Source: Gemmatimonadota bacterium (GTDB taxonomy: Bacteria > Gemmatimonadota > Gemmatimonadetes > Gemmatimonadales > Gemmatimonadaceae). From it: a stretch of DNA of 64,000 nucleotides. The notes under the pieces are model-generated. The model was not told the origin of the DNA. It saw nothing but the letters and a program-made list of their open reading frames with translations, and made no database searches. Shown one piece after another: positions 41,255 to 50,074 of this stretch; within the stretch, counting starts at the first letter, position 1; each line of letters begins with the position of its first letter. The stretch lies in contig JAJPIS010000077.1 of assembly GCA_021324635.1 (NCBI GenBank), forward strand, positions 1 to 64,000. The letters run 5' to 3'. The position numbers and the translations under genes are program-made.

Positions 41255-41356
41255 CTGAGGGGCTGCGACAAAGGCAAACCCGGCGAAAGCCGGCGACGCA
41301 AAGCTTCGAGGCTACGGTCTGCGCGCGAGCTGCGCGGGCTACGCCAGTCGGGCCGC
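41255..41356 (+). promoter_or_regulatory. c-di-GMP-I (GEMM-I) riboswitch aptamer
   Basis: AAAGGCAAACCCGGCGAAAGCCGGCGACGCAAAGCTTCGAGGCTACGG...CTACGCCAGTCGGGCCGCC, matching the GEMM-I core (GCAAACC, GAAA loop, GACGCAAAGC); about 20 nt before the ATG at 41378; boundaries approximate. Confidence 0.9.
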
Positions 41357-41377
41357 CGAACAGACGCAGGAGGAGTC

Positions 41378-43099
41378 ATGTCGCGGTCCCATCGTGGTCC
41401 CGCGCAGGGCTGGACGCGCCACGTCCAGTGCTGCGGAATCATCCTCACGCTCCTGTCGGTAGCGTGCTCGGATCCCACCGCGCCGCCCGCCGGCGCCCGC
41501 CCGGCGCCCGGCGCCGGTGCCAACACGACGATCATCGTTGCCCCGACCGGCATCGCGTCGGCCCCGGGGACCATGCGCGCGCCGACGTCGCTCGAGCGCG
41601 CCGTCGCCACCGCCCCCGAGGGCGCCACGATCCGGCTCCAGCCCGGTGAGTACGCGACCGGCGGGCTCGTCGTCACCCGGCCGATGACGATCATCGGACC
41701 GGCGAGCGGCGGCGTCATCCTCCGTGGGAGCGCGACGATGGCCGCGACCCGGTGGGAGGCGGTCGGTACGCGCTGGCGCACACCGTTCATCGCCCCGGAG
41801 CCGCTGCCGGTCCGTGCGGCGGCACTTTCGCTGCACCCCGCGGCACTCACCGCGGCGGCGCTCGCCGACGGCGATCTCACGCCGGCCGCGGGTGGCGCGA
41901 CCCACGCCGAGGCCGTCGTGGCGCCGGTCGACGCCGGGCACCTGGTCGCCGTCGATGGTCGGTCGCTCACGCCGGCGGCGAGCCTCGAGGATGTGCACGC
42001 CGGGACGTACTTCATCGATCCGGTCGGGAAGTGGCTCTACGTCGGCGAGAACCCGGCCGTGCACACCGTCACCTCGTCGGCCATGTCGACCGGGATGTCG
42101 ATCTACTCGTCGGGAGTGCGGGTCAGCGGTCTCCGCTTCGACCACTTCTCCTACATCGGGCTCTTCGTCTCGGGCTCGAACGTCATGATCGACCACAACG
42201 ACATCTCATACAACGGCCTGATCGGGCTGGACATCAACGGCAACTCGAACGTGACCGTCAGCAACAACACCATCCAGGGCAACGCCCAGGTGGGCATCGA
42301 GGGGAGTCACACGAGTCACGTCACGATCGCCAACAACAACATCAGCAACAACAACACCGGGAACTTCGATGTGAGCGCCGCGGCGGGCGGGCTCAAGTTC
42401 ACCGACGCCTCGTACATCACGGTGTCCCAGAACTGGGTCTCTGGGAACCAGTCCAACGCGGTGTGGTTCGACGTCAACTCGTCCAACATCACGGTCGTGC
42501 GCAACACGGTACTCCACAACAAGTGCTACGGGATCTACTTCGAGCTCGCCAACTCGGAGATCATCGCCGGGAATGTGGTTCACGACAACGCCTCGGGCAT
42601 CGGCGTGCATTTCTCCGCGAACGCCAAGGTGTACAACAACACCGTCGTCAATAACGGCACCAATCTCGACATCAGCGCGTCGTACAACCGCTCGCCGTGG
42701 GACACGTACCACGCGGTGATCGTGAACAACATTCTCTGGAACGCGAACCGCGTGCTGTCGAACCTGTACCGCTACAACGGGTGCAACAGCTGGGTGTACA
42801 GCGAGGTCGATTACAACGCGTACTACTGGCCGTCCGGCAGCCCGGCGCGCTACATGGTGAACTGGTGCAACTCCTGGTACAGCTGGATCGGCAGCTTCCA
42901 CAGCGGCACCGGGAACGAGGTCCACGGGCTCCAGTACTCGGGCGGAAGCGACCCGTTCTTCGTGAACGTCTGGGGCGGCGACTACCGTCTCCACTCGGGC
43001 AGTCCGGCGATCCGCCGCGGGCAGCCGCTGCCCTCCGACGTGGCCGCGGCGCTCGGCTGGTCGGCGTGGACCCCGGTGAGCATGGGGGCGATGCAGTAG
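41378..43099 (+). CDS. Lipoprotein with right-handed parallel beta-helix repeats (pectate-lyase/NosD-like)
   Basis: Lipobox-like LLSVAC; N-rich beta-helix rungs (GLDINGNSNVTVSNNTIQGNAQVGIEGSHTSHVTIANNNISNNNTG). Confidence 0.87.
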   Translation: MSRSHRGPAQGWTRHVQCCGIILTLLSVACSDPTAPPAGARPAPGAGANTTIIVAPTGIASAPGTMRAPTSLERAVATAPEGATIRLQPGEYATGGLVVTRPMTIIGPASGGVILRGSATMAATRWEAVGTRWRTPFIAPEPLPVRAAALSLHPAALTAAALADGDLTPAAGGATHAEAVVAPVDAGHLVAVDGRSLTPAASLEDVHAGTYFIDPVGKWLYVGENPAVHTVTSSAMSTGMSIYSSGVRVSGLRFDHFSYIGLFVSGSNVMIDHNDISYNGLIGLDINGNSNVTVSNNTIQGNAQVGIEGSHTSHVTIANNNISNNNTGNFDVSAAAGGLKFTDASYITVSQNWVSGNQSNAVWFDVNSSNITVVRNTVLHNKCYGIYFELANSEIIAGNVVHDNASGIGVHFSANAKVYNNTVVNNGTNLDISASYNRSPWDTYHAVIVNNILWNANRVLSNLYRYNGCNSWVYSEVDYNAYYWPSGSPARYMVNWCNSWYSWIGSFHSGTGNEVHGLQYSGGSDPFFVNVWGGDYRLHSGSPAIRRGQPLPSDVAAALGWSAWTPVSMGAMQ

Positions 43100-43101
43100 C
43101 A

Positions 43102-43149
43102 TCGCAGGAGCCCTCGCAGGAGCCCTCGCAGGAGCTTTCGCAGGGGCCC
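43102..43149. repeat. 12-bp tandem repeat TCGCAGGAGCCC x4
   Basis: Direct reading; begins 3 nt after the stop of the beta-helix gene. Confidence 0.92.
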
Positions 43150-43184
43150 TCCGGCACCATCGCACCGGCTCCGACGGCCACGGT

Positions 43185-43221
43185 GACCACCGCCCACGCG
43201 CGTCGCGCGTGGGCGGTGGTC
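43185..43221. terminator. Long inverted repeat, probable bidirectional terminator between convergent genes
   Basis: GACCACCGCCCACGCGC-GTC-GCGCGTGGGCGGTGGTC, 17-bp perfect stem. Confidence 0.7.
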
Positions 43222-43269
43222 ATCGCTCGAGGTCAGGCCGGAGCGCTACGGCTTGCCATACGGCGCGCG

Positions 43270-45570
43270 CTACGACGTGGCGGTGGCGCGCGGTGTCCGG
43301 CGGTCGACGAAGGGCGCGGGGTCGGTCGAGAGCAGGGGATGGTCCACCTCGGTGGCCTGGGCGGCGCGGAGGGGAAGCCAGACGGTGAAGGTCGTGCCGA
43401 CCCCGAACTCGCTCTCGACGTCGATGCGACCGCCGAGCTGGTCGACGAGGCGCCGCGTGATGCTGAGGCCCAGGCCCGTGCCGCCGAACTCGCGCGTGCG
43501 CGACTGGTCGAGCTGGCGGAAATCCTCCCAGATGGACCCGAGGTCCTGCGGGCGGATGCCGATCCCGGTGTCGGCCACCCGGAACGAGACGCCGTCGGCG
43601 GTCGCCGCCGTCGTGAGCGTGATCCTGCCCGCCGGTGTGAACTTGACGGCGTTGGAGAGGAGGTTGAGGAGCACCTGGCGGACTTTGGTCCTGTCCGTGT
43701 ACATGATCGGTTCGATGCCGAGCATGACAGTCTCGAACACGAGCCCCTTGCGGCGGACCATCGGCTCGATCTGGCGCGCCACCTCCCCCACGACGTCGCT
43801 CGCCGACAGCTCGCCCAGGTGGATCGGCATCTTCCCGGCCTCGATCCGGGCCAGGTCGAGGATATCGCTGATGAGATCCAGCAGGTGTCGAGCCGAGGCG
43901 CGAATGCGGTTGAGGCCATCCTCCTGCTCGGGGGTCAGCTCGCCGTAGATGCGGTCGAGCATGAGCGAGGTGTAGCCGATGAGGGCGTTGATCGGCGTCC
44001 GAAGCTCGTGCGACATGCTGGCGAGGAAGTCCGACTTGAGCTTGTTGGCCTTCTCCAGCTCCTGCGACTGCCACTGGAGCCGGGCGTTCTGCGCCGCCAG
44101 GTCCGCGGTGGCGGCCGCCACACGCTGCTCCAGCTCACTGTTGAGCTGCTTGAGCGCGTCGTACAGCCGCTCATTCTCCGCCTGCTTCGTCAGATCATGG
44201 AGCACGGAGACGATCGCCAACGACTCGCCACGCTCGTTGAGAATCTTCCCGGACACGACCTCCATCGGGACTTCGACGCCGGTCTCCGGATGCAGAAGGC
44301 GCATCTGCGCCCGCAGTGACCGGGCGGGGTCGATCGTGAAGTCGGAGATGAAGGTGGTGAACTTGGTGTCGTTCTCGCGCACGGCGAGCCGGTCGGCACT
44401 GTCGAGCGGGGCCCGATCGTCGATCGCGAACAACTTCTCGGCCTGATCGTTCATCAGAATGATGTTCGACTGGTCGTCGGTCACCAGAATCGGATCGGCG
44501 ACGTTCTCCAGGATCAGGTTCAGCCGGTCCCGCTCCCCCGTCGCGTCGATCTCCGCGAGCCGCACGCGCTGCATCTGCCGCTCCAGCTCGTGGGCCGCGC
44601 GCCGCAGGTCGGTCACGTTTCGGAGCACGGAGAGCACGCGGCCGCTGTTGACGCCGACGTCAGGCAGCGGGTGCGCGAGCACCTCGAACAGCAGGTCGGT
44701 CCCCTCGTCGGGATCGACCAGGTTGAGCTCACGGGCGGTCGCCGAGACGCCGCCGGCCATCACGGAGCGGGCGAGAAACGAGGTGAAGAGCAGGTTGTTG
44801 ATCTCCACCGCCCGCCGCCGGCCGCCCGAGTCGGAGTCCCGCGCCAACAGCAGATGCTCGGCCTGGTGGTTCTGCACGACGATGTCGTTGGCCGGGTCGG
44901 TGATGGCGATCGGGTCCGGCAACGAGTCGACGATCGTCTCGAGCAACTGCATGCGCGTGTCGAGCCGCTCGGCCACCGATCGATACGCCTGCTCGGAGGC
45001 GAGCCGGGCGAGCACGGTTCCCGAGAGCATCACCACGCGATCGAGCACCTCGATCGCCTCGGCTGCGGGTCGCATCGCCTCGACCACGACCACACCCCCC
45101 GGCGCCCGGCCGAGTCGCCGCGCCCGATCGCCGTCGGGGATGTGCACGCCGCACCCGGGCGGCAGCTCCCGGCTCATGTGCTCGGGGAGGAACGCCACAC
45201 CCCCGCGACGTTGCACCTGCGCATAGGGGATGGCGACCCAGGTGTCGAACGGCAGCCCGAGATCGGTCGGGCACTGCCCGTCGCAGCTGACCGGGCGGAG
45301 CGACATGGCGCACATGACGATCGGATGCCCGATGTCGTCGAGTCCCAGGGAGAACGTGGACCCGGCGGGCCGCTCGAAGCCGATACGCGCCACTTCCACG
45401 AGCTGGTCGCCCTCGATCGCGAGCAGGGCCGCCCGGTCGGTGTGCGCCGAATGTACCAACTGCTCCAGGAGAAACCCGGCCCCGCTCGCGAGATCGGGTG
45501 CCTCCGCGAGCGATGACAGCAGCTCCGGCAGCGTCTCGGTTGCTGTCAGCCCGTCCGAAGAAGAGGGCAC
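43270..45570 (-). CDS. Hybrid-sensor-type histidine kinase with GAF-like and PAS domains
   Basis: LKSDFLASMSHELRTPINALIGYTSLML, NLLSNAVKFTPAG, FGGTGLGLSITRRLVDQLGGRI; two PAS-like segments; N-terminal GAF-like region. Confidence 0.88.
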   Translation of the reverse strand: MPSSSDGLTATETLPELLSSLAEAPDLASGAGFLLEQLVHSAHTDRAALLAIEGDQLVEVARIGFERPAGSTFSLGLDDIGHPIVMCAMSLRPVSCDGQCPTDLGLPFDTWVAIPYAQVQRRGGVAFLPEHMSRELPPGCGVHIPDGDRARRLGRAPGGVVVVEAMRPAAEAIEVLDRVVMLSGTVLARLASEQAYRSVAERLDTRMQLLETIVDSLPDPIAITDPANDIVVQNHQAEHLLLARDSDSGGRRRAVEINNLLFTSFLARSVMAGGVSATARELNLVDPDEGTDLLFEVLAHPLPDVGVNSGRVLSVLRNVTDLRRAAHELERQMQRVRLAEIDATGERDRLNLILENVADPILVTDDQSNIILMNDQAEKLFAIDDRAPLDSADRLAVRENDTKFTTFISDFTIDPARSLRAQMRLLHPETGVEVPMEVVSGKILNERGESLAIVSVLHDLTKQAENERLYDALKQLNSELEQRVAAATADLAAQNARLQWQSQELEKANKLKSDFLASMSHELRTPINALIGYTSLMLDRIYGELTPEQEDGLNRIRASARHLLDLISDILDLARIEAGKMPIHLGELSASDVVGEVARQIEPMVRRKGLVFETVMLGIEPIMYTDRTKVRQVLLNLLSNAVKFTPAGRITLTTAATADGVSFRVADTGIGIRPQDLGSIWEDFRQLDQSRTREFGGTGLGLSITRRLVDQLGGRIDVESEFGVGTTFTVWLPLRAAQATEVDHPLLSTDPAPFVDRRTPRATATS

Positions 45571-45597
45571 GCTCGCCGGCTCCGGAGGCTCGCCTGC

Positions 45598-45897
45598 CTA
45601 GGTCGCCATCTGCTCGATCCGGCGGCGCAACTCGTAGTTCTCGCGCTGCACACGCTCGAGCTCCGTCTCTCCCACGCCCAGCTCCCGTGGCCGCGCCGAG
45701 GGCGCCGTGATGCCGACGGCCTCGGAGTACTTGAGGTACGTGTCGATGGAGGCCACGACGACCCGCGCCTCCACGGTGACCAGGTCAATGCCCACGAGCG
45801 AGACCCGCACCCAGGCGTCGATCACGATCCCTTTGTCGAGGACTCGGTCGAGGACGTCGATGAGCGAACTGCCGCTCGGCGTACGTTCTACCGCCAT
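45598..45897 (-). CDS. gvpA: Gas vesicle structural protein GvpA with C-terminal extension
   Basis: [55 protein letters not shown]. Confidence 0.93.
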   Translation of the reverse strand: MAVERTPSGSSLIDVLDRVLDKGIVIDAWVRVSLVGIDLVTVEARVVVASIDTYLKYSEAVGITAPSARPRELGVGETELERVQRENYELRRRIEQMAT

Positions 45898-45920
45898 TGC
45901 TCGTTCTCCGCGAAAGGCGC

Positions 45921-46343
45921 CTAGGGACGCCGGTGAGAGTGGGGGGCAGGGGTCGATCCCGACGGTGGTGACGGCGACGATGCCGCTGGCGCGGTCGCGG
46001 CGGCGCTGCCCGAGCGGGCGATGAGTTGCTCGAGCTGCCGCTCGATCCGCGCCAGTCGACCTTCGACGTCGACATCCGCGCTCGGCAACGTGCCGGCGCG
46101 TGACGCACCCACCGAACCAGGTCCGATCGTGAGCCGCGGATCGGTGCGCCACCAGTTGAGGCCGATCTGTTCGGCCTTGTCGATCGAACACACGAGGAGC
46201 CGTACCTGCACGGTCAACAGCTCCACGTTGGCGAGGTTGATCTTGATGTCGCCGGCGATCACGAGGCCCTTGTCGAGGACCCGATCGAGCACGTCGACCA
46301 GACCATGCGTTCGCGTCGGTGAAACGAGTTCTGGCACGCTCAC
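45921..46343 (-). CDS. gvpJ: Gas vesicle protein GvpJ (GvpA paralogue)
   Basis: [56 protein letters not shown] start chosen. Confidence 0.88.
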   Translation of the reverse strand: MSVPELVSPTRTHGLVDVLDRVLDKGLVIAGDIKINLANVELLTVQVRLLVCSIDKAEQIGLNWWRTDPRLTIGPGSVGASRAGTLPSADVDVEGRLARIERQLEQLIARSGSAAATAPAASSPSPPSGSTPAPHSHRRP

Positions 46344-46473
46344 GACCCCCGGGTGAATGGGCCGGCGGGCGCCCGACGCCCGTGTCCGATGTGAACCGGC
46401 GTGCGCAGTCGCGGGCGAGCCGGCGACGGGCCCGCGACGACGAGGGTCTGGCCGCGGCGACGACAACCGCGAT

Positions 46474-46815
46474 TCATGCGAGGCGGCCCAGCGGGCCCAA
46501 GTCGATGTCGAGGTCGTCGTCGCTGAGCCCGAACAATTGCTTCATCTCGCCCATCTTATCATTCAGCCTCAGCAGCGCCAGCCCCAGTCGCTCGACTTCG
46601 GCGTCAGTGAGCTGGCCCCCGTCCATCCGGCGGATCGCCTGGTGCTCGAGTACCTTGCGGATCACATCGATCAACGCCAACACCAGCTTGGCCAGCCCCT
46701 GCTCCACCCGCTCCGGGTCGGCATTGACGCGCTCCGGGAGCACGCGCGACAGCGCCTGCACGGCCCCGTCGAGCGACTCGATCTCCGTCCCTGGTCCGGC
46801 ACGCTCGCCACTCAC
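46474..46815 (-). CDS. gvpK: Gas vesicle protein GvpK
   Basis: RVNADPERVEQGLAKLVLALIDVIRKVLEHQAIRRMDGGQLTDAEVERLGLALLRLNDKM. Confidence 0.93.
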   Translation of the reverse strand: MSGERAGPGTEIESLDGAVQALSRVLPERVNADPERVEQGLAKLVLALIDVIRKVLEHQAIRRMDGGQLTDAEVERLGLALLRLNDKMGEMKQLFGLSDDDLDIDLGPLGRLA

Positions 46816-47666
46816 GACCGCGTTGCCACGTCGCAGCCCGAGCGCGCGGTCGCCGCGCCCGTCGCGGCCGCAGCCGGCGGCCCCTCTGACGGTGCCGGCG
46901 CCGCGAGCGGCGTCGCGACAAAGGAATACGGCGCGTGCGGTCCGGAGACAAGCGCCCGACGCGCGAGGCCCTGATCGGGCAACCGCGCGACGCCCGCCAC
47001 GTAGTCGCGCACGGCCGCCCGGTCCACGAGGTGCGCGAACGAAACGCTCCGGGCCTCCACCTGCGTTCGCACCAACTCCTCCCGAATGGCATCGCCCAGG
47101 AGCGTCCGAAGCGCCCTGCGCACGGGCTCGGCGAGGCTCAGCAAACGCTGCTGGGCCCGAACGGGCTCGGCGATCCGTTCCAGATACGCACGTCCCGTGC
47201 CGGCAGAGGCCGCTACGGTTCGGTTCGGCGACTTGTCTCCAACGGCAGGCGCGTGCGCAAACTGGATGATGACTTCCATCTCGACCGCGCCCCCGATGCG
47301 ATGCCAGAGGGGGGCGAGGTCGTGGCCCCGGCGCCCGAGGTCGATCCGGAGGGCGTCGTCGTCGACGAATGTCTGACCGAACCGCGCGGGCAGGACGTCC
47401 CAGCCGCCACGGACGGCCGCGTCACAGACGCGGTCGTGTTGCACGGCTCGCTCGACGGTGACCCCAGGACCTCCGGCCACCGACCCGACCCACGCCGCTG
47501 CTGACCCCAGGGCGGGGCCGGCCCCGGACACGGTCAGGCATCGGACGGGGCTGCCGTCGATCCCCAGGAGGCGGCCCGCGAGATCCGGGGCCGCGTCCTC
47601 CCCTGGCGTGCCGGGAGGACCCGCGGCGAGGCAGTACAGGTAGCCGAGACCGGACGGGGCCCGCAC
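46812..47666 (-). CDS. GvpL/GvpF-family gas vesicle protein
   Basis: GYLYCLA N-terminus, VLPARFGQTFVDDDALR, EMEVIIQF; between gvpK and a gvpA-like gene. Confidence 0.82.
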   Translation of the reverse strand: MRAPSGLGYLYCLAAGPPGTPGEDAAPDLAGRLLGIDGSPVRCLTVSGAGPALGSAAAWVGSVAGGPGVTVERAVQHDRVCDAAVRGGWDVLPARFGQTFVDDDALRIDLGRRGHDLAPLWHRIGGAVEMEVIIQFAHAPAVGDKSPNRTVAASAGTGRAYLERIAEPVRAQQRLLSLAEPVRRALRTLLGDAIREELVRTQVEARSVSFAHLVDRAAVRDYVAGVARLPDQGLARRALVSGPHAPYSFVATPLAAPAPSEGPPAAAATGAATARSGCDVATRS

Positions 47667-47667
47667 G

Positions 47668-47883
47668 TCAGGTCGCCCCGCGGCCAGCCGCTCCCCGCGC
47701 CGAGCGCTCCACGGCGGTGAGCACGAGGTTGAGGTCGAGTCGGACGAGATCGATGTCCGCGACGGCGATCGTCACCGACCCGGTCACGACGAGGCCGCGA
47801 TCGAGGACACGGTTCAGCAGGTCGCTGAGCACCAGCCTCTGACCGGCGGCATCGGTCGGCTCACCCACTGCGGGCAGACTCAC
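47668..47883 (-). CDS. Short GvpA-like accessory protein (GvpM/GvpS type)
   Basis: LVLSDLLNRVLDRGLVVTGSVTIAVADIDLVRLDLNLVLTAVE. Confidence 0.85.
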   Translation of the reverse strand: MSLPAVGEPTDAAGQRLVLSDLLNRVLDRGLVVTGSVTIAVADIDLVRLDLNLVLTAVERSARGAAGRGAT

Positions 47884-48806
47884 GGCCGCGCCCGCGCTCC
47901 CGCCGCCGTCCCCTCCGGAGCCGGAGACGGCCCGGGCGGCTCGACGGTGCCGGCCGACCCGCGAACGAAATGATAGGGCGGCCAGGGGCCCGTGAACTCG
48001 AAGCGAAATCCGCCTCCCCGCCCGGCCGACCCGCTGTCCGCGGTCCCCGCACCGTGCCGTTGACGCGCCTGGGTCAGTACCGCGCGAAAGGCGTCGGTGG
48101 CACGGGTGTCGACCAGGAACGAGGCGTTGAGCACGGCGCGCCCCTGCGCCTCCCCGCCCGCCGACCCGGTGGCCACCCCCGCATCCCCCGGTCCGCCGAT
48201 CGGATCGCGCTCGGCCCGGCGCGCCAGCGCGGACAGTTTCTCGAAGACCGTCGACGCCACTTCGTCGGCCACCCGGTCGATCTCGGTCCGCCGGACCTGC
48301 TCCAGCTTGCGGTCGAGCAAATAGCGCTGTCCTGGTGTCGCGGCCGCGACCCGACGGGCGAGCTCAGCCAGTTCCGGGCTGTGTGCCGCGACGACCGCGG
48401 CGAGCTCCGCATCGATCCGATAGACGCGGACGGTGTACTCGTGCGCGCCGGCGACCGCGTCCAGCATTCGCTGGAGCTCCGCGCCGCGCCGCTCGAGCAT
48501 CGCGCGCACCCCGGCCGCGTCCCGAAAGAGGGAGAAGAGGGGAAGCGGAACCACGGCCCCCCGATCGCTCGCCCAGGTGATCACACGATCGTGTTCGGCC
48601 GCGCGCGCGCCGAGCCATTCCACATCTCGGCTCCGCTCATCGATCGCGGACGGGTCACAGTCGGTCCCGTCGAGCGGCGAGACGAGTGCCGCCAGGGGCC
48701 CCCCACGCTCCACCGTGACGCGCGCGCCGGCGACGCCCGGCGGGGGGTGAGCCTCCGAGGCGTCCAGCGTCCCCGGGGCGACCGCGTAGACGTAGAGGGC
48801 GCTCAC
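47880..48806 (-). CDS. GvpL/GvpF-family gas vesicle protein
   Basis: VSALYVYAVAPGTL..., VVPLPLFSLFRDAAGVRAML, HEYTVRVYRID, RFEFTGPWPPYHFV; GTG start chosen. Confidence 0.87.
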   Translation of the reverse strand: MSALYVYAVAPGTLDASEAHPPPGVAGARVTVERGGPLAALVSPLDGTDCDPSAIDERSRDVEWLGARAAEHDRVITWASDRGAVVPLPLFSLFRDAAGVRAMLERRGAELQRMLDAVAGAHEYTVRVYRIDAELAAVVAAHSPELAELARRVAAATPGQRYLLDRKLEQVRRTEIDRVADEVASTVFEKLSALARRAERDPIGGPGDAGVATGSAGGEAQGRAVLNASFLVDTRATDAFRAVLTQARQRHGAGTADSGSAGRGGGFRFEFTGPWPPYHFVRGSAGTVEPPGPSPAPEGTAAGARARP

Positions 48807-49183
48807 TCCGCGCCGCTCGGCCCGCGCCCCGATCGGTCGGTCGTGTGCTCCGCGGGCGGTGGCGCGACCCCATCTGCCACCGAGACCTCGGCCTCGGGCG
48901 CGGCGACCCGAACCGGACCCGCGGTCGAGCCCCGGCCGAGCCGCTCGCGCCACTCGCGGACGGCGCGGAGTCGGTCCATGAGATCGCGCTCGCGCTCCAC
49001 GTACTCGGCGTCGTCGATGTCGCCCATCTCGAGCCGCATCTGGAGCTGCATGAGCTCCTCCTTGATCGGCGTGTCGTCGGTCAGCTCTTCGTCGACCACG
49101 CGCTGGACCTGACGCAGCGACCACCGGATCCCCGCGACGGGACCGGAGACCGGGAAGGTCAGGAGAGAGGAGAGGAGGCCCAC
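48803..49183 (-). CDS. gvpG: Gas vesicle protein GvpG
   Basis: FPVSGPVAGIRWSLRQVQRVVDEELTDDTPIKEELMQLQMRLEMGDIDDAEYVERERDLMDRLR. Confidence 0.88.
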   Translation of the reverse strand: MGLLSSLLTFPVSGPVAGIRWSLRQVQRVVDEELTDDTPIKEELMQLQMRLEMGDIDDAEYVERERDLMDRLRAVREWRERLGRGSTAGPVRVAAPEAEVSVADGVAPPPAEHTTDRSGRGPSGAE

Positions 49184-49238
49184 GAAAGGGGTGGCAGCCG
49201 GTCACCACACGGGGCGCCGCACGGCGCCCCGTGCCGAC

Positions 49239-50042
49239 TCAGTTTGCCCGCTCGAGCTTCAGTTTGATGTTCACGAAGTTGTAGGGCGGCCAGGGGCCGG
49301 TGTACTTGAAGGTCAGCAGGTTCTCGTAGCGGTGGCTGACCTCGCGGACCCGGTCGTCGAAATCCTTCTCCCGGTCACGCTCGACGAGAAAGGCGGCGTT
49401 CATGATCATACGGTCGCCGATCGGCTTGTTGCTCCGGCTCGCGACGCAGAGCGGCTTGAGGGCGTCGTGCACGTCGGCCAGGTAGCGGTTCCCCATCTCC
49501 TCGAGCGCCGCCTCGAGCAGGCGGCCGAGCTGCATCCGGGCGAAGTAGGTCGACGACGCGGCGTTGCGGGTGATCTCATCCTTGAGCCGCCGGATCTCGT
49601 CGTTCTCACGCTCGATCGTCGCCACCACCTTGTCCCGCTCCCAGAGCACCTTGAGGCCGAACTCGATCTTGTCCTGCATCTTGTCGAGCACGTCGCTGAA
49701 TGCCTGGTAGGTCGAGCGAAGCAGCTCGGTGACGTCGCTCTCGGACCGAAAGACCGTGCCGAAGGACATCGGGATGACCGTGAACTCCCGCATCACCGTC
49801 TCGTTCACGAACTCGTGCGCCAGGACGTTGTCGCGCGTCGGGTCATAGATGACGATCGGCGTGTCGCTGACGACGGCCGACAGATCCCCGTGGTGGACCG
49901 TGTACACGCGCATCCCGCCGCCGATGCCGATCTGGCCGAACTCCTTCGGGCGCTCGTGCCGGATGATGCAGTAGACGTACTTGCCTTCCTCGGTCGCGGT
50001 CGCGGGGACAGCCGGAAGGGGTTCCGCAGCCGGCATGGTCAT
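49239..50042 (-). CDS. gvpF: GvpF/GvpL-family gas vesicle protein
   Basis: KYVYCIIRHERPKEFG, VIPMSFGTVFRSESDVTELL, NAAFLVERDREKDFDDRV, LLTFKYTGPWPPYNFVNIKLKLE. Confidence 0.92.
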   Translation of the reverse strand: MTMPAAEPLPAVPATATEEGKYVYCIIRHERPKEFGQIGIGGGMRVYTVHHGDLSAVVSDTPIVIYDPTRDNVLAHEFVNETVMREFTVIPMSFGTVFRSESDVTELLRSTYQAFSDVLDKMQDKIEFGLKVLWERDKVVATIERENDEIRRLKDEITRNAASSTYFARMQLGRLLEAALEEMGNRYLADVHDALKPLCVASRSNKPIGDRMIMNAAFLVERDREKDFDDRVREVSHRYENLLTFKYTGPWPPYNFVNIKLKLERAN

Positions 50043-50074
50043 GCTGGGAGATCCTCGAAATGGGCCATGTGCCG

